Under the pieces are notes generated by a model, which saw nothing but the letters and a program-made list of their open reading frames with translations, was not told the origin of the DNA and did not search any database. Shown piece after piece: positions 18,364-27,693 of a stretch of 64,000 bases of DNA. The stretch's first letter is position 1. Each line of letters begins with the position of its first letter. The stretch lies in the NCBI RefSeq assembly GCF_003058325.1, contig NZ_CP028843.1, positions 4,190,001-4,254,000 on the forward strand, in the 5' to 3' direction. Source of the stretch: Methylobacterium currus. GTDB lineage: Bacteria > Pseudomonadota > Alphaproteobacteria > Rhizobiales > Beijerinckiaceae. A program made the position numbers and the translations under genes.

Positions 18364-19158
18364 ATGAGATCACGCGTCGTCGCGCTTCTCGCCTGCCTGC
18401 TCGCCACCGGCGCGGCCGGGCCCCCCGTCCGGGCGGGGGGCGACCCGGTCGAGGTCGACGTCGCCCTGGTGCTCGCCGTCGATGTCTCCCTGTCGATGAC
18501 CGGCGACGAGCAGGCGGTTCAGCGCGAGGGCTATGTCGAGGCGTTCCGCAATCCGGCGGTGCACCAGGCGATCCGCCAGGGCATGGTCGGGCGCATCGCC
18601 GTCACCTATGTCGAGTGGGCGGGCGTCGGCAACCAGCGTGTGGTGGTGCCCTGGACCGTGATCGCCGGACCCGAGGAGGCGACCGGCTTCGCCGAGACGC
18701 TGGGCCGGAGCCCGCCCCGGCGCTCGACCTGGACCTCGATCGCCAGCGCCATCGACTTCTCGGCCGGCCTGCTCGCCGGAAGCGGCTTCGAGGCGACCCG
18801 GCGGGTGATCGACGTCTCGGGCGACGGTCCCAACAACCAGGGCCGCGCGGTCACCAAGGCGCGGGACGACGCCGTCGGCCAGGGCATCGTGATCAACGGC
18901 CTGCCGCTGATGATCCGTGAGCCCAGCGGGCCCTGGGACATCAAGGATCTCGATCTCTATTACCGCGACTGCGTGATCGGCGGCAGCGGCAGCTTCATGG
19001 TTCCGGTGCGCGAGCGCGACCAGTTCGCGGCGGCAATCCGCACCAAGATCATCCGCGAGGTGGCGGGCCGCGAGACCGAGCCGCTGCTGCAACGGGCGCA
19101 GGGCGAGCCCCGCGCCAACTGCCTCATCGGCGAACGCCCCAACCCCGACTGGGATTAG
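18364..19158 (+). CDS. DUF1194 (von Willebrand A-type) secreted protein
   Basis: A 264-residue protein with a signal peptide (VVALLACLLATGAAGPPVRA, cleavage about 24). The VWA-like domain carries the metal-ion-dependent adhesion motif DVSLSM near residue 40, and later VIDVSGDGPNN and a Cys in YYRDCVIGG. This is the DUF1194 family, common in Rhizobiales and of unknown function. A GGGGAG ribosome site precedes the ATG. It stands alone between divergent and convergent genes. Confidence 0.85.
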   Translation: MRSRVVALLACLLATGAAGPPVRAGGDPVEVDVALVLAVDVSLSMTGDEQAVQREGYVEAFRNPAVHQAIRQGMVGRIAVTYVEWAGVGNQRVVVPWTVIAGPEEATGFAETLGRSPPRRSTWTSIASAIDFSAGLLAGSGFEATRRVIDVSGDGPNNQGRAVTKARDDAVGQGIVINGLPLMIREPSGPWDIKDLDLYYRDCVIGGSGSFMVPVRERDQFAAAIRTKIIREVAGRETEPLLQRAQGEPRANCLIGERPNPDWD

Positions 19159-19218
19159 CACGTCCAGCCTATACAATCCAGGCGTGAGTCCCGGACGCCG
19201 CCCGGGCCCGCGCGCCGA

Positions 19219-19677
19219 TCAGTCCTCGGCGTCCGAGTCGTGTTCGTTACCCGCGCCGCCGCGATACGATTTGCGCCGCTGCTGCCCGAGGCCCATGGTC
19301 TTTGCCAGTTCCGAGCGGGCCGCCGCATAATTGGGCGCCACCATCGGATAGTCGGGGGAGAGATTCCAGCGCGCCCGGTAATCCTCGGGCGACAGGCCGT
19401 AGCGGCTGCGCAGGTGCCTTTTGAGCGACTTGAACTTCTTGCCGTCCTCGAGACAGACGAGATAATCCGGCATGATCGACTTCTTGATCGGCACGGCCGG
19501 GGTGAGAGGCTCGGCCGGCATGGCCGCGGCGCTGCGGCCGAGGCCTCCCAGCGCGGAATGGACCGAGATGATCAAGCCCGGTAGATCGGCGACTGGAACC
19601 GAATTGTTGCTCACGAAAGCCGCCACGATATCCGCGGCGAGCCCGATATGGTCCGTCGACGCCTCGCTCTCATTCAT
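19219..19677 (-). CDS. MucR/Ros-family transcriptional regulator with incomplete zinc finger
   Basis: A 152-residue DNA-binding regulator of the Ros/MucR family, which acts as a global H-NS-like repressor of surface, motility and cell-cycle genes in alphaproteobacteria. DYLVCLEDGKKFKSLKRHL followed by RSRYGLSPEDYRARWNLSPD and YPMVAPNYAAARSELAKTMG is diagnostic. Of the usual Cys-Cys-His-His zinc ligands, only the first Cys and first His remain; the second Cys is Asp and the second His position is not His. Zinc-free homologues that still bind DNA are known. The start at MNESEAS was chosen for its GAGGG ribosome site. Confidence 0.88.
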   Translation of the reverse strand: MNESEASTDHIGLAADIVAAFVSNNSVPVADLPGLIISVHSALGGLGRSAAAMPAEPLTPAVPIKKSIMPDYLVCLEDGKKFKSLKRHLRSRYGLSPEDYRARWNLSPDYPMVAPNYAAARSELAKTMGLGQQRRKSYRGGAGNEHDSDAED

Positions 19678-20339
19678 CAGATCGACCCTCTGCTCAAGGT
19701 TGTTCCGCAAGACGCTTCGACATTCCCCCCTCTGGACTCAGATGCCGCTGGGCTGGCCTGTCTTTGCTTAGCGGTGCAACTATGGTGTCAGCGCCAGGAT
19801 CGCAAGGGAAAAAGAAGCAACGCCGGGCCTCGGTCAATCGGTGGGCGATTTTCTTGTTGAGGCCGGTTGCAGTGTGCGGTTGTGCTGAACTCACCGTTGG
19901 CGGAAGCACCACCCAACTCGATTGACGCCGCGGCCTCGGCGCCATCCTCTTTGGCTCATGTCTCGCACGAGACGACAGCACCTTTCGGACGAGAGGAAGA
20001 ACATACATCGTTCATGCCGGGCGTCAGGCAGCAGGAGGCGCCGCTGCGGCAGCAACCGTGAGATGGTATGATGTCCGCTGATGGTTACCGATGCATAAAA
20101 TGCTTCGCGATTTCATCACGCGCGACCCGATCGGCCATGAATCGCGATCCCGATGCGACGGCTTTCATGGTCCACGGTCATCGCGTGGATCTGCGCGCAA
20201 GAAATTTTACAAGCGTGGCCGTGAGGCCGGAAGGACGCCGGGATCGTTCGGCACGAATCCTGCTGATGACTGAGCCCTGACGGCCCGCCCGCTCCGGGGA
20301 GGGGCGAACCTGCCTGCGCAAAACGGCCTGGTTTCGGCC
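19678..20339. other. 662-nt intergenic stretch beside mucR
   Basis: This is the lowest-GC part of the window's first third, with short runs such as GGGAAAAAGAAG near 19805. Small frames exist (for example 20068-20280 plus) but have no family match and no good ribosome site. The mucR promoter must lie in the first 150 nt. Regulatory sequence or a decayed gene are both possible. Confidence 0.35.
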
Positions 20340-21545
20340 TCAGGCGGCGGCGCGGCCTGCGCGCGGAGCGTGCTCCAGAGCGGCGACGGCCAGTACCTGG
20401 TCGCGCCCGCGCACGGCGTGCTCGCCGAGCGGCCGCGCCCGCACGCCGTCGGGCAGCCGCGGCAGCTTGGCCAGGAGATCGCCCGAGATTAGAACCGGCG
20501 CGTCGAGGGTGCGGCACAGGGCTTCCAGCCGGGCGGTGACGTTCACCGCATCGCCGAAATACGCGATCTTGTGCCGGTCGACCCCGACCTCGGCGGTGAC
20601 CACGGGCCCGCCATGGAGGGCGGCGCGGATGCGCGGCACGGCGCCGAACCGCTCCTGCCAGGCCGCGGCGTCCCGCGTCAGGCTCTCCTGGATCGCCAGC
20701 ACGCAGGCGACGCAGCGGGCGCCTTGCAGCCCACGGGCCATCGGCCAGGTGATCATCGCCATGTCGCCGATGAAGTCGTCGGTCGAGCCCTGGCAGCGCC
20801 GCACCGGCTCGGCCAGGGTCGCGAAGACCGCGCCGAGGAAGGCCTGGGTCTTGAGGGCTCCGTGCGTCTCGGCATAGGCGGTCGAGCCGACGACGTCGAC
20901 GAACAGGAAGATGCGCTCCTCCTCCACCGGCCGGTGGTAGCGACCGACCAGCAGGTTGACGAAGACCTCGGCGCCGATGAGGTCGCGCATCCGCACCACG
21001 AAGACGAGGAGCGCCGAGACAGCGAGCGCGTAGACGAGCACCCGCAGCGAGGGCACCACCGCCACTGCGAAGGGCTCGGGGCTCAGGCCGGTGCCCCAGA
21101 CGATCACGCCGCCGGTGGCGTGGCCCAGCGTGATCATCCCCACATAGGCCAGCTCGGCGATCGGCACGTAGAGGAAGGTCGGCAGGCGGCGCAGGCGCGC
21201 CTGGAGCCGCGGCAGCAGGGTGCCGCGCTCCATCAGGAGCGCGCAGGCGCCGATGAAGATGCCATGGATCGCCGCGACCAGGGGGATGCCGTTCTGGAAC
21301 AGCGCGTCGTAGAGCAGGCCCGCCCCGGCGCTGAGAAGCAGGATGCCGATCCAGAACCAGGCGTGCTGCGGGATCGGCAGCCCGGCCGTCCGCCAGAAAT
21401 CGGCGAGGCGCGCCGGGAAGCCGGCTTGCGCCGCCTCTCCGGATGAGCTGCGGTCGACGGGGCCGGCTGCGGGCACGGTGGTGGTCTCCTGCGGCCGGCG
21501 CGGCTCGGGGTCCGGCCCGCGGCGCTGAGGCAATTCAACCGCCAT
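20340..21545 (-). CDS. Membrane-bound class III adenylate/guanylate cyclase
   Basis: A 401-residue protein from MAVELPQ. About six membrane helices occupy residues 60-215, and a class III cyclase domain follows (about 225-385). Metal-binding Asp residues are in FLFVDVVGST and DDFIGDMAMI. HKIAYFGDAVNVTARLE supplies the substrate-specifying Lys/Asp positions and the Asn-Arg transition-state pair, so it should be active. Rhizobiales carry many such cyclases. The N-terminal sensor region is not one I can name. Longer in-frame starts exist up to 21689, but their residues look like leader translation. Confidence 0.85.
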   Translation of the reverse strand: MAVELPQRRGPDPEPRRPQETTTVPAAGPVDRSSSGEAAQAGFPARLADFWRTAGLPIPQHAWFWIGILLLSAGAGLLYDALFQNGIPLVAAIHGIFIGACALLMERGTLLPRLQARLRRLPTFLYVPIAELAYVGMITLGHATGGVIVWGTGLSPEPFAVAVVPSLRVLVYALAVSALLVFVVRMRDLIGAEVFVNLLVGRYHRPVEEERIFLFVDVVGSTAYAETHGALKTQAFLGAVFATLAEPVRRCQGSTDDFIGDMAMITWPMARGLQGARCVACVLAIQESLTRDAAAWQERFGAVPRIRAALHGGPVVTAEVGVDRHKIAYFGDAVNVTARLEALCRTLDAPVLISGDLLAKLPRLPDGVRARPLGEHAVRGRDQVLAVAALEHAPRAGRAAA

Positions 21546-21717
21546 TCGCGCCGATTTGAGGGCATCGGCGAGGCCGAAACGGGCGAGGCCACGGACATGG
21601 CCGTGACTTCCGCCGGACTTCCGCGGGACTGGGTGAGGACCTTCGCGAAATCGACGGAACCGCCGGCTTGACCATGGCGTTTTCAGCACGACTCAACGCT
21701 CAAGCCTGGAGACTGGA

Positions 21718-21951
21718 ATGTCCGTCCGCCTTGCCACCCTCGCGACGCTTGCCGCCCTCGTCACGGTTCCGGCCCTTGCCGAGGACGTGACGGTGATCCG
21801 TCGCGATACCGCTCCGGTGGAGCGCAGCACCGTGATCGAGAAGCGCTCGGTCGAATCGACCGGCTCGGTCGGCGGCTGCGAGACCAAGACCGTCAAGAAG
21901 ACCAACGAACTCGGCGACAGCAAGACCGTCCACAGCGAGCGCTGCGACTGA
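21718..21951 (+). CDS. Small secreted protein, unknown function
   Basis: A 77-residue protein with a clear signal peptide (LATLATLAALVTVPALAED, cleaved after ALA, about residue 21). The mature part has VIRRDTAPVERSTVIEKRSV and two cysteines, in GGCETKTVKK and ERCD, which could form a disulfide. GGAG precedes the ATG. I know no characterised homologue; the layout is typical of short envelope proteins in Methylobacterium. A strong hairpin separates it from the convergent EF-hand gene. Confidence 0.7.
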   Translation: MSVRLATLATLAALVTVPALAEDVTVIRRDTAPVERSTVIEKRSVESTGSVGGCETKTVKKTNELGDSKTVHSERCD

Positions 21952-21963
21952 CGTCACGAGGAA

Positions 21964-21988
21964 GGGGCGGCCCGGGACGGGCCGCCCC
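21964..21988. terminator. Bidirectional hairpin between convergent genes
   Basis: A perfect 10-bp stem GGGGCGGCCC/GGGCCGCCCC with loop GGGAC lies between the convergent small-secreted and EF-hand genes, 13 and 16 nt from their stops. It probably terminates both. Confidence 0.65.
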
Positions 21989-22003
21989 GTCGATGCGAGG
22001 CTC

Positions 22004-22411
22004 TTACTTCAGGAGACGGGCCAGGGCCTTGCCGGCCGGCGTCCGCATCTCCTTGGCGTCGAGGGTGCCGTCGTTATCCGGGTCGGCGAGCTTGAAGCGG
22101 GCTTCGACCAGGGCGAGGTACTCGTTCTTGTCGAGGGTGCCGTCATTGTCCGGGTCGGCCTGCTTCATGTCCTTGCGGCTGACGCGGCCCTGCAGCTCCT
22201 TGGTGTCGAGGGTGCCGTCGGCATCCTTCTCGAGCTTGTCGAACACCGCGCCGGCCGCGGCCTTGGCCTCGGCGAGGTCGATCGTGCCGTCCGAATCGGT
22301 GTCGACGGCCGCGATGGTGCGGTCGGCCTTCGGCTTCGCCTCGGCCGAGACGGGCAGGGCGAGCGGCGCGGCCAGGAGAGCGGCGAGCAAAAGGGTCCGG
22401 TTGAGGGTCAT
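22004..22411 (-). CDS. Secreted EF-hand calcium-binding protein
   Basis: A 135-residue protein with a signal peptide (LLLAALLAAPLALPVSAEA). Four EF-hand loops are visible: DTDSDGTIDLAE, DADGTLDTKE (shorter), DPDNDGTLDKNE and DPDNDGTLDAKE. The last two are near-identical, showing internal duplication. Export and calcium binding in the periplasm are expected from sequence; the biological role is unknown. Such proteins are abundant in methylotrophs, where some are linked to lanthanide or calcium handling, but nothing nearby supports that here. Confidence 0.88.
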   Translation of the reverse strand: MTLNRTLLLAALLAAPLALPVSAEAKPKADRTIAAVDTDSDGTIDLAEAKAAAGAVFDKLEKDADGTLDTKELQGRVSRKDMKQADPDNDGTLDKNEYLALVEARFKLADPDNDGTLDAKEMRTPAGKALARLLK

Positions 22412-22575
22412 GGTGAGAACTCCGTCGCTGAAGGCCGGGCGCCCGATCCTGTCCGGCCGGCCCGACCCGGGATAATCCGGCAGGAGGATAGCTAACCGGA
22501 CGGCGAAGGTTTGCAAGCCCGATTCACGTTGGGGAAGGATCGGGCTTCGGGAGCACATTCGGGCCGGGGAGCGGC

Positions 22576-23898
22576 TCATGCCTCCACCCGCTCGGCCAGG
22601 ACCTTGTCGACCCGGCGCCCGTCCATGTCGACGACCTCGAAGCGCCAGCCGTTGCGCTCGAACCCGTCGCCGGCGGTGGGGATGCGGCCGAGCTGGAAGA
22701 TGACGTAGCCGGCCAGTGTCGAGAAATCGTCGGTGTCGGGCCGATCGATGAAGCCGAGGCGGTCGAAGGCGTCGACTGCCGGCATCATCCCGTCGATCAG
22801 CAGCGAGCCGTCCTGGCGCTCGACCACCATCGGCTCCTCGTCGTCGGTGTCCGGGATGTCGCCGGCGATCGCCTCGAGGAGGTCGGTCTGGGTGACGATG
22901 CCCTCGAGGTCGCCGTACTCGTCGACGACGATCGCCATGCGGACGGGCTTCGCCTTGAAGGTCTCGAGCACCCGCAGGATCGGCATGCCCTCGTGCACGA
23001 CGATCGGCTCGCGGATGATCGCGTCGAGGGTGATCGGCGCCCCGTCGAGGAGCTGGTTGAGCACGTCCTGCTTGCGCAGCACGCCGACGATCTCGTGGAT
23101 CTCGCCCCGGCTCGCCACCAGCTGCTCGTGCCGGCAGGCGCGGATCGTCTCCAGCACCGCCTCGCGCGGATCGTCGACGTCGATCCAGTCGACCTCGTGG
23201 CGCGGAGTCATGATGTCCCGGACCCGCCGCTCGCCGATGCCGAAGATGCGCTGCACCGCCGCCTGCTGCGCCTCCTGAATCAGGCCGGCCTCCTGGCTCG
23301 CCGCCACCAGGAGCGACAGCTCGGCGGTGGAATGCAGCGAGCCCTCGCCGGAGCCCGGCTGCAGCCCGCACAGGCGCAGCACGCCGTTGCCGAGGCCGTT
23401 GAGGCACGCGATCGCCGGACGGAAGACCATCAGGAACAGCCGCAGGGGCCGCACGATGGCGAGCGCCGTGCGCTCGCTGCGCTGGAGCGCGAGGCTCTTC
23501 GGCGCCAGCTCGCCCAGCACGATGTGCAGCGAGGTGATGATCACGAAGGAGACCACCACCGCGACGGCATGGGCCCCGGCCGTGCTCGTGCCCTGCGGCA
23601 GGAAGGCGAGCAAAGGCTCGATCAGATGGGCCAGGGCCGGCTCGCCGACCCAGCCGAGGGCGAGCGACGAGATGGTGATGCCGAGCTGCGTGGCCGCCAG
23701 GTGCGAATCCAGGCTCTCGACCGCCTGCTGCAGGGCGCCCGCATGGGCCCGCTTCTCGGCTACGAGCTCCTGGACCCGACTGCGCCGGACCGCCACCAGG
23801 GCGAACTCGGCCGCGACGAAGAACCCGTTCGCGAAGACCAGGAACACGATGGCGAACAGGCCGAGGCCCGTCCCCCAGGGACTGTCGGAGAAAATCAC
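22576..23898 (-). CDS. CNNM/CorC (HlyC)-family membrane protein with CBS domains
   Basis: A 440-residue protein. The N-terminal DUF21/CNNM membrane domain has about four helices (1-190; GFFVAAEFALVAVRRSR). A CBS pair follows (about 205-330; VRDIMTPRHEVDWIDVDDP; IVVDEYGDLEGIVTQTDLLEAI), and a C-terminal CorC_HlyC domain (about 345-435; LAGYVIFQLGRIPTAGD). The family is associated with magnesium and cobalt efflux; the haemolysin label is historic. The start appears to be GTG with GGGAGG just upstream. It is a single-gene unit. Confidence 0.88.
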   Translation of the reverse strand: MIFSDSPWGTGLGLFAIVFLVFANGFFVAAEFALVAVRRSRVQELVAEKRAHAGALQQAVESLDSHLAATQLGITISSLALGWVGEPALAHLIEPLLAFLPQGTSTAGAHAVAVVVSFVIITSLHIVLGELAPKSLALQRSERTALAIVRPLRLFLMVFRPAIACLNGLGNGVLRLCGLQPGSGEGSLHSTAELSLLVAASQEAGLIQEAQQAAVQRIFGIGERRVRDIMTPRHEVDWIDVDDPREAVLETIRACRHEQLVASRGEIHEIVGVLRKQDVLNQLLDGAPITLDAIIREPIVVHEGMPILRVLETFKAKPVRMAIVVDEYGDLEGIVTQTDLLEAIAGDIPDTDDEEPMVVERQDGSLLIDGMMPAVDAFDRLGFIDRPDTDDFSTLAGYVIFQLGRIPTAGDGFERNGWRFEVVDMDGRRVDKVLAERVEA

Positions 23899-24281
23899 CG
23901 CCTCCCGTGGCGTAACCGGCCGCTCCCGGGCTGGGGCGCGGCCGGCTCCCTCATAGCAAGTCTGTCCCCCGGAGCCTATCCGTCAGACGGCGCGGGGGCG
24001 CGCTCCTCCACGGCCGATGCCGTCGAGGAATATCGGCGCGCTCACGCCTCGGCACGTCGATGCATGAGCGTTCGGCGCATCGGCGCCCCTTCGGGCTCAG
24101 CCGGCGCCGTCGAACAAGTCCGCCCGAAGGCGCTGCGGGATAAGCGGAGGGCGTTTTCCCTCGTTTCGCGGCGCAACATCTGGCCTCGACCGGCGGATTC
24201 TGCTAGGCGCGCCCGAAATTCCTGCGCCGGCTCGGTGTCTGTCCCGGGCCTGCCCCCACGACCGAAAGACCCGGTGTCATC
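23899..24281. other. Intergenic region upstream of purH
   Basis: This divergent gap carries a 94-nt interspersed element at 24050-24143, listed separately, followed by about 138 nt of purH leader. No purine riboswitch was recognised. Confidence 0.4.
24050..24143 (-). repeat. Interspersed intergenic repeat, copy A
   Basis: Read on the minus strand this segment matches 57558-57657 on the plus strand at roughly 80% by eye, including the shared block CCGCAGCGCCTTCG at one end and GCATCGACGTG at the other. It lies wholly between genes. Confidence 0.6.
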
Positions 24282-25898
24282 ATGGCGAGCGACCTCTCCC
24301 GCATCTCCCGCGCGCTCCTCTCCGTCTCGGACAAGACCGGGCTGGTGGAGTTCGCGCGCGCGCTGGCCGCCCGCGGCGTCACCCTGGTCTCGACCGGCGG
24401 CACCCACCGGGCCCTCACCGAGGCGGGGCTGACCGTGACAGAGGTCTCCGACCTCACCGGCTTCCCCGAGATGATGGACGGGCGGGTCAAGACCCTGCAT
24501 CCGGGGGTGCATGGCGGCCTGCTCGCGATCCGCGACAACCCGGAGCACCAGGCCGCCATGCTGGCCCACGGCATCGCGGCGATCGACCTCCTGGTCGTCA
24601 ACCTCTACCCGTTCGAGGCGACGCTCGCGGCCGGAAAGCCGGCGGCGGAGTGCATCGAGAACATCGATATCGGCGGCCCGGCGATGATCCGCGCCGCCGC
24701 CAAGAACCACAAGGACGTCGCGGTCGTGGTCGACGTCGCCGATTACGACGCGGTGCTCGCCGACCTCGACGCCCATGACGGCGCCGTCACCTTCGCGACC
24801 CGCCGGCGCCTGGCCCAGAAGGCCTATGCCCGCACCGCCTCCTACGACGCCGCCATCGCGACCTGGCTCGCCGGCGAGATCGAGGCCGCGCCCGAGAGCC
24901 AGACCGTCCGGGCGCCAGCATTTCAGGCACTTGGCGGGACGCTCGCGCAAGGGCTGCGCTACGGCGAGAACCCGCATATGAAGGCTGCGTTCTACCGCAC
25001 CGCCGGCGCCCCGCGCCCGGGCGTCGCGACCGCGCGCCAGCTCCAGGGCAAGGAGCTATCCTACAACAACCTCAACGACACCGACGCCGCCTACGAGGCG
25101 GTGAGCGAGTTCGACCCGGCCCGCACGGCGGCCGTGGTCATCGTCAAGCACGCCAATCCCTGCGGCGTCGCGGAGGGCGCGAACCTGCTCGAGGCCTATG
25201 AGCGGGCCCTGCGCTGCGATCCGGTCTCGGCCTTCGGCGGCATCGTGGCGCTCAACCGCACCCTCGACGCCGAGGCGGCGCGGAAGATCGTCGAGGTCTT
25301 CACGGAGGTGATCATCGCCCCGGACGCCACCGAGGAGGCGGTCGCGATCGTCGCCGCCAAGAAGAACCTGCGCCTGCTCACCGCCGGCGGCCTCGCCGAT
25401 CCCCGTGCCCCGGGTCAGGCCTGGCGCACGGTGGCGGGCGGCTTCCTGGTGCAGGACCGCGACAACGCCGTCGTGGACGACATGCCGCTCAAGGTCGTGA
25501 CCAAGCGGGCACCGAGCGAGGCCGAGTTGTCGGACCTGCGCTTCGCCTTCCGGGTCGCCAAGCACGTGAAGTCGAACGCCATCGTGTACGCGAAGGACGG
25601 CGCCACGGTGGGGATCGGTGCCGGTCAGATGTCCCGGGTCGATTCCTCGCGCATCGCCGCCTGGAAGGCGGCCGAGGCCGCCAAGGCCGCCGGGCTCCCT
25701 GAGAGCCTCGCCCGCGGCGCGGTGGTGGCCTCCGACGCGTTCTTCCCCTTCGCCGACGGCCTGCTCGCCGCGGCCGAGGCCGGCGCCACGGCGGTGATCC
25801 AGCCCGGCGGCTCGATGCGCGACGACGAGGTGATCCGCGCCGCCGACGAGGCCGGCCTCGCCATGGTCCTCACCGGCTTCCGCCACTTCCGGCACTGA
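24282..25898 (+). CDS. purH: Bifunctional AICAR formyltransferase / IMP cyclohydrolase
   Basis: Carries out the last two steps of IMP synthesis. The 538-residue length fits. The N-terminal MGS-like cyclohydrolase domain (about 1-200) has [23 protein letters not shown] and [14 protein letters not shown]. The transformylase domain follows, with [25 protein letters not shown] and the catalytic KHANPCG (His about 290). The C-terminal segment ending GFRHFRH is the family terminus. It is followed immediately by three 34-bp palindromic repeats that may end its transcript. Confidence 0.96.
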   Translation: MASDLSRISRALLSVSDKTGLVEFARALAARGVTLVSTGGTHRALTEAGLTVTEVSDLTGFPEMMDGRVKTLHPGVHGGLLAIRDNPEHQAAMLAHGIAAIDLLVVNLYPFEATLAAGKPAAECIENIDIGGPAMIRAAAKNHKDVAVVVDVADYDAVLADLDAHDGAVTFATRRRLAQKAYARTASYDAAIATWLAGEIEAAPESQTVRAPAFQALGGTLAQGLRYGENPHMKAAFYRTAGAPRPGVATARQLQGKELSYNNLNDTDAAYEAVSEFDPARTAAVVIVKHANPCGVAEGANLLEAYERALRCDPVSAFGGIVALNRTLDAEAARKIVEVFTEVIIAPDATEEAVAIVAAKKNLRLLTAGGLADPRAPGQAWRTVAGGFLVQDRDNAVVDDMPLKVVTKRAPSEAELSDLRFAFRVAKHVKSNAIVYAKDGATVGIGAGQMSRVDSSRIAAWKAAEAAKAAGLPESLARGAVVASDAFFPFADGLLAAAEAGATAVIQPGGSMRDDEVIRAADEAGLAMVLTGFRHFRH

Positions 25899-25911
25899 CC
25901 CCATCGAGGCC

Positions 25912-26013
25912 GGCCCGTTGACCGGCGGGCCGGCCTCTGCCACCCGGCCCGTTGACCGACGGGCCGGCCTCGGCCACCCGGCCCGTTGACCGACGGGCCG
26001 GCCTCGGCCAAGC
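25912..26013. repeat. Three tandem 34-bp palindromic repeats after purH
   Basis: Units at 25912-25945, 25946-25979 and 25980-26013. Each begins with a hairpin GGCCCG-TTGACCGR-CGGGCC and ends GGCCTCGGCCACCC or close to it. They start 14 nt after the purH stop and end 37 nt before the DUF3422 start. Units 2 and 3 are nearly identical, so the array looks recently expanded. It may serve as a multi-hairpin terminator. Confidence 0.75.
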
Positions 26014-26050
26014 CTCGCCGGAGCGTGACGACGGGCGGGGGCTTTCGAGG

Positions 26051-27334
26051 ATGCGGCTGGACGAACATCCCCTGCGGGCCCGGGTGCTGGCGGAGGTTCA
26101 CGCCCGGCCGTTCACCCCGGTCAAGACGCCGCGCCGCTTCCTGCACTACGCTTTCCTGACCGATGGCGAGGCGGCCGCCTCCGACCGCGACGCGCTGGAG
26201 TCCTATTGCGCCGGCCTCGGCCATCCCGGCCCGGCGCCGGGGGCCAAGCAGCACCGGGTGGTCTTCTCCGGCGCCGTCCTGCGGTGGGAGAGCCACAGCG
26301 AGTTCACCACCTATACCTGGGAATACGGCGACGCCCTCGGCCACGCCTTCCAGCCCCAGCCCGACGCGCTGGAAGGCGCGATGGGGGAGGTGACGCAGCC
26401 CGGCCCGCTCCTCGTCGCGGTCGACCTGCACCTCCTGCCGGCGGTCGAGGGCGGGCTGCCGTCCGAGATCGTCTCGACCTTCAACGCCGCCTCGCTGGCC
26501 ATGGCGGAGGCCGAGGGCGGAGCGGCGGTGATCGCCACCGACTTCCAGCCCGATCCCTACGGCTATGTCCGCATCGTCGTCGCCGACCGGCGGCTCAGCC
26601 GGCTCGGGGCCGGCGCCCTGATCCAGCGCCTGCTCGAGATCGAGACCTACCGCACGCTGGCGCTCCTCGGCCTGCCGGAGGCGCAGAGCCTGGGGCCCAC
26701 GATCCGGCGGATCGAGACCGAGCTGCCCACCCTGATGGAGGCGATGCGCACCAGCGAGGGCTTCGCCGAGAACCACGCCCTGCTCGACCGGCTGATCGCC
26801 CTCGCCGCCGAGCTGGAAGCCGGGTCGTCCCGCACGATGTTCCGCTTCGGCGCGACGCGGGCCTATGACGAACTGGTGCGGTTGCGCCTCTCGGCGGCGG
26901 GCGAGCACGCGCTGCCCGGACAGACGAGCTGGTCGATGTTCCTCGCACGGCGCTACAATCCGGCGATCCGCACCTGCCTGGTCACCGCCGACCGCCAGGA
27001 CCTGCTCTCCCGCCGCCTCGCCCGCGCCGCGCAGATGCTGCGCACCCGGGTCGACATCGAGCTGGAGCGCCAGAACCAGGCCCAGCTCCAGGCGATGAAC
27101 GACCGGGTTCGGCTGCAATTGCGCCTCCAGCAGACCGTCGAAGGCCTCTCGGTCGCGGCGATCACCTACTACGTGGCGAGCCTCGTCCACCATGTGCTGG
27201 AGGGCGCGCACCATGCCGGGATACCGGTCGACGCGACGATCGGGACCGCGGTGGCGGTGCCGCTGGTGCTGGTGGGCGTGTGGTGGACGGTGCGGCGGAT
27301 CCGGCGGATGCATGCGGAGCCGGGCGGGCATTGA
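26051..27334 (+). CDS. DUF3422 family membrane protein
   Basis: A 427-residue protein beginning [21 protein letters not shown], the conserved N-terminus of DUF3422. The large soluble part includes [13 protein letters not shown] and [21 protein letters not shown] long predicted helix (about 325-365, [19 protein letters not shown]) precedes two C-terminal membrane helices (about 370-420; [17 protein letters not shown]). The family is common in proteobacteria and has no established function. The ATG at 26051 was chosen for the conserved start; the open frame upstream runs through the 34-bp repeats and is not coding. Confidence 0.85.
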   Translation: MRLDEHPLRARVLAEVHARPFTPVKTPRRFLHYAFLTDGEAAASDRDALESYCAGLGHPGPAPGAKQHRVVFSGAVLRWESHSEFTTYTWEYGDALGHAFQPQPDALEGAMGEVTQPGPLLVAVDLHLLPAVEGGLPSEIVSTFNAASLAMAEAEGGAAVIATDFQPDPYGYVRIVVADRRLSRLGAGALIQRLLEIETYRTLALLGLPEAQSLGPTIRRIETELPTLMEAMRTSEGFAENHALLDRLIALAAELEAGSSRTMFRFGATRAYDELVRLRLSAAGEHALPGQTSWSMFLARRYNPAIRTCLVTADRQDLLSRRLARAAQMLRTRVDIELERQNQAQLQAMNDRVRLQLRLQQTVEGLSVAAITYYVASLVHHVLEGAHHAGIPVDATIGTAVAVPLVLVGVWWTVRRIRRMHAEPGGH

Positions 27335-27693
27335 GGGGCAGAGAACTGTCGAACGAATAAGAAGCCTCGGGGAGTCTGCCGGCGATACTATGCGTCACCA
27401 GTCCCCCAGGGCGGCGTGCGCGCGGCGATGTTCACGATTTCAGGCACGAGAGTCGCAGGAGCGGACAGGATCGCCGTGAAGTGCGCCTAGGCTTCCCGGT
27501 GAGAGGTGGATCACCCGAGGGCCCTGCTCGTCATCGCTGTCAGACAGACCGCCATGCACCGGGACAGACGTCGTCCTCATTCGTCATGCTCATCGAGCCT
27601 CTCCCCGGTCCGAGGATGCATCCGGCGATCACTGCCGCAAGCCTTACCCGGCGGCAGAGAAGGGCGGCAGCCAAGGCCGCCGCCCTCATCCCA
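27335..27693. other. Intergenic stretch between DUF3422 and actP
   Basis: No gene is supported between these convergent genes. Besides the actP terminator at 27661-27686, there is nothing I recognise. Confidence 0.4.
27661..27686 (-). terminator. Hairpin terminator after actP
   Basis: AGGGCGGCAGC pairs with GCCGCCGCCCT (one mismatch) 7 nt past the actP stop on the minus strand. Confidence 0.6.

Noticed and set aside
20068..20280. Small plus-strand frame of 70 residues upstream of the cyclase gene
   Set aside because: No ribosome site, weak codon bias and no family; not annotated as a gene.
23899..24281. A purine riboswitch before purH
   Set aside because: No conserved purine-aptamer core could be found; the conspicuous structure there belongs to the interspersed repeat.
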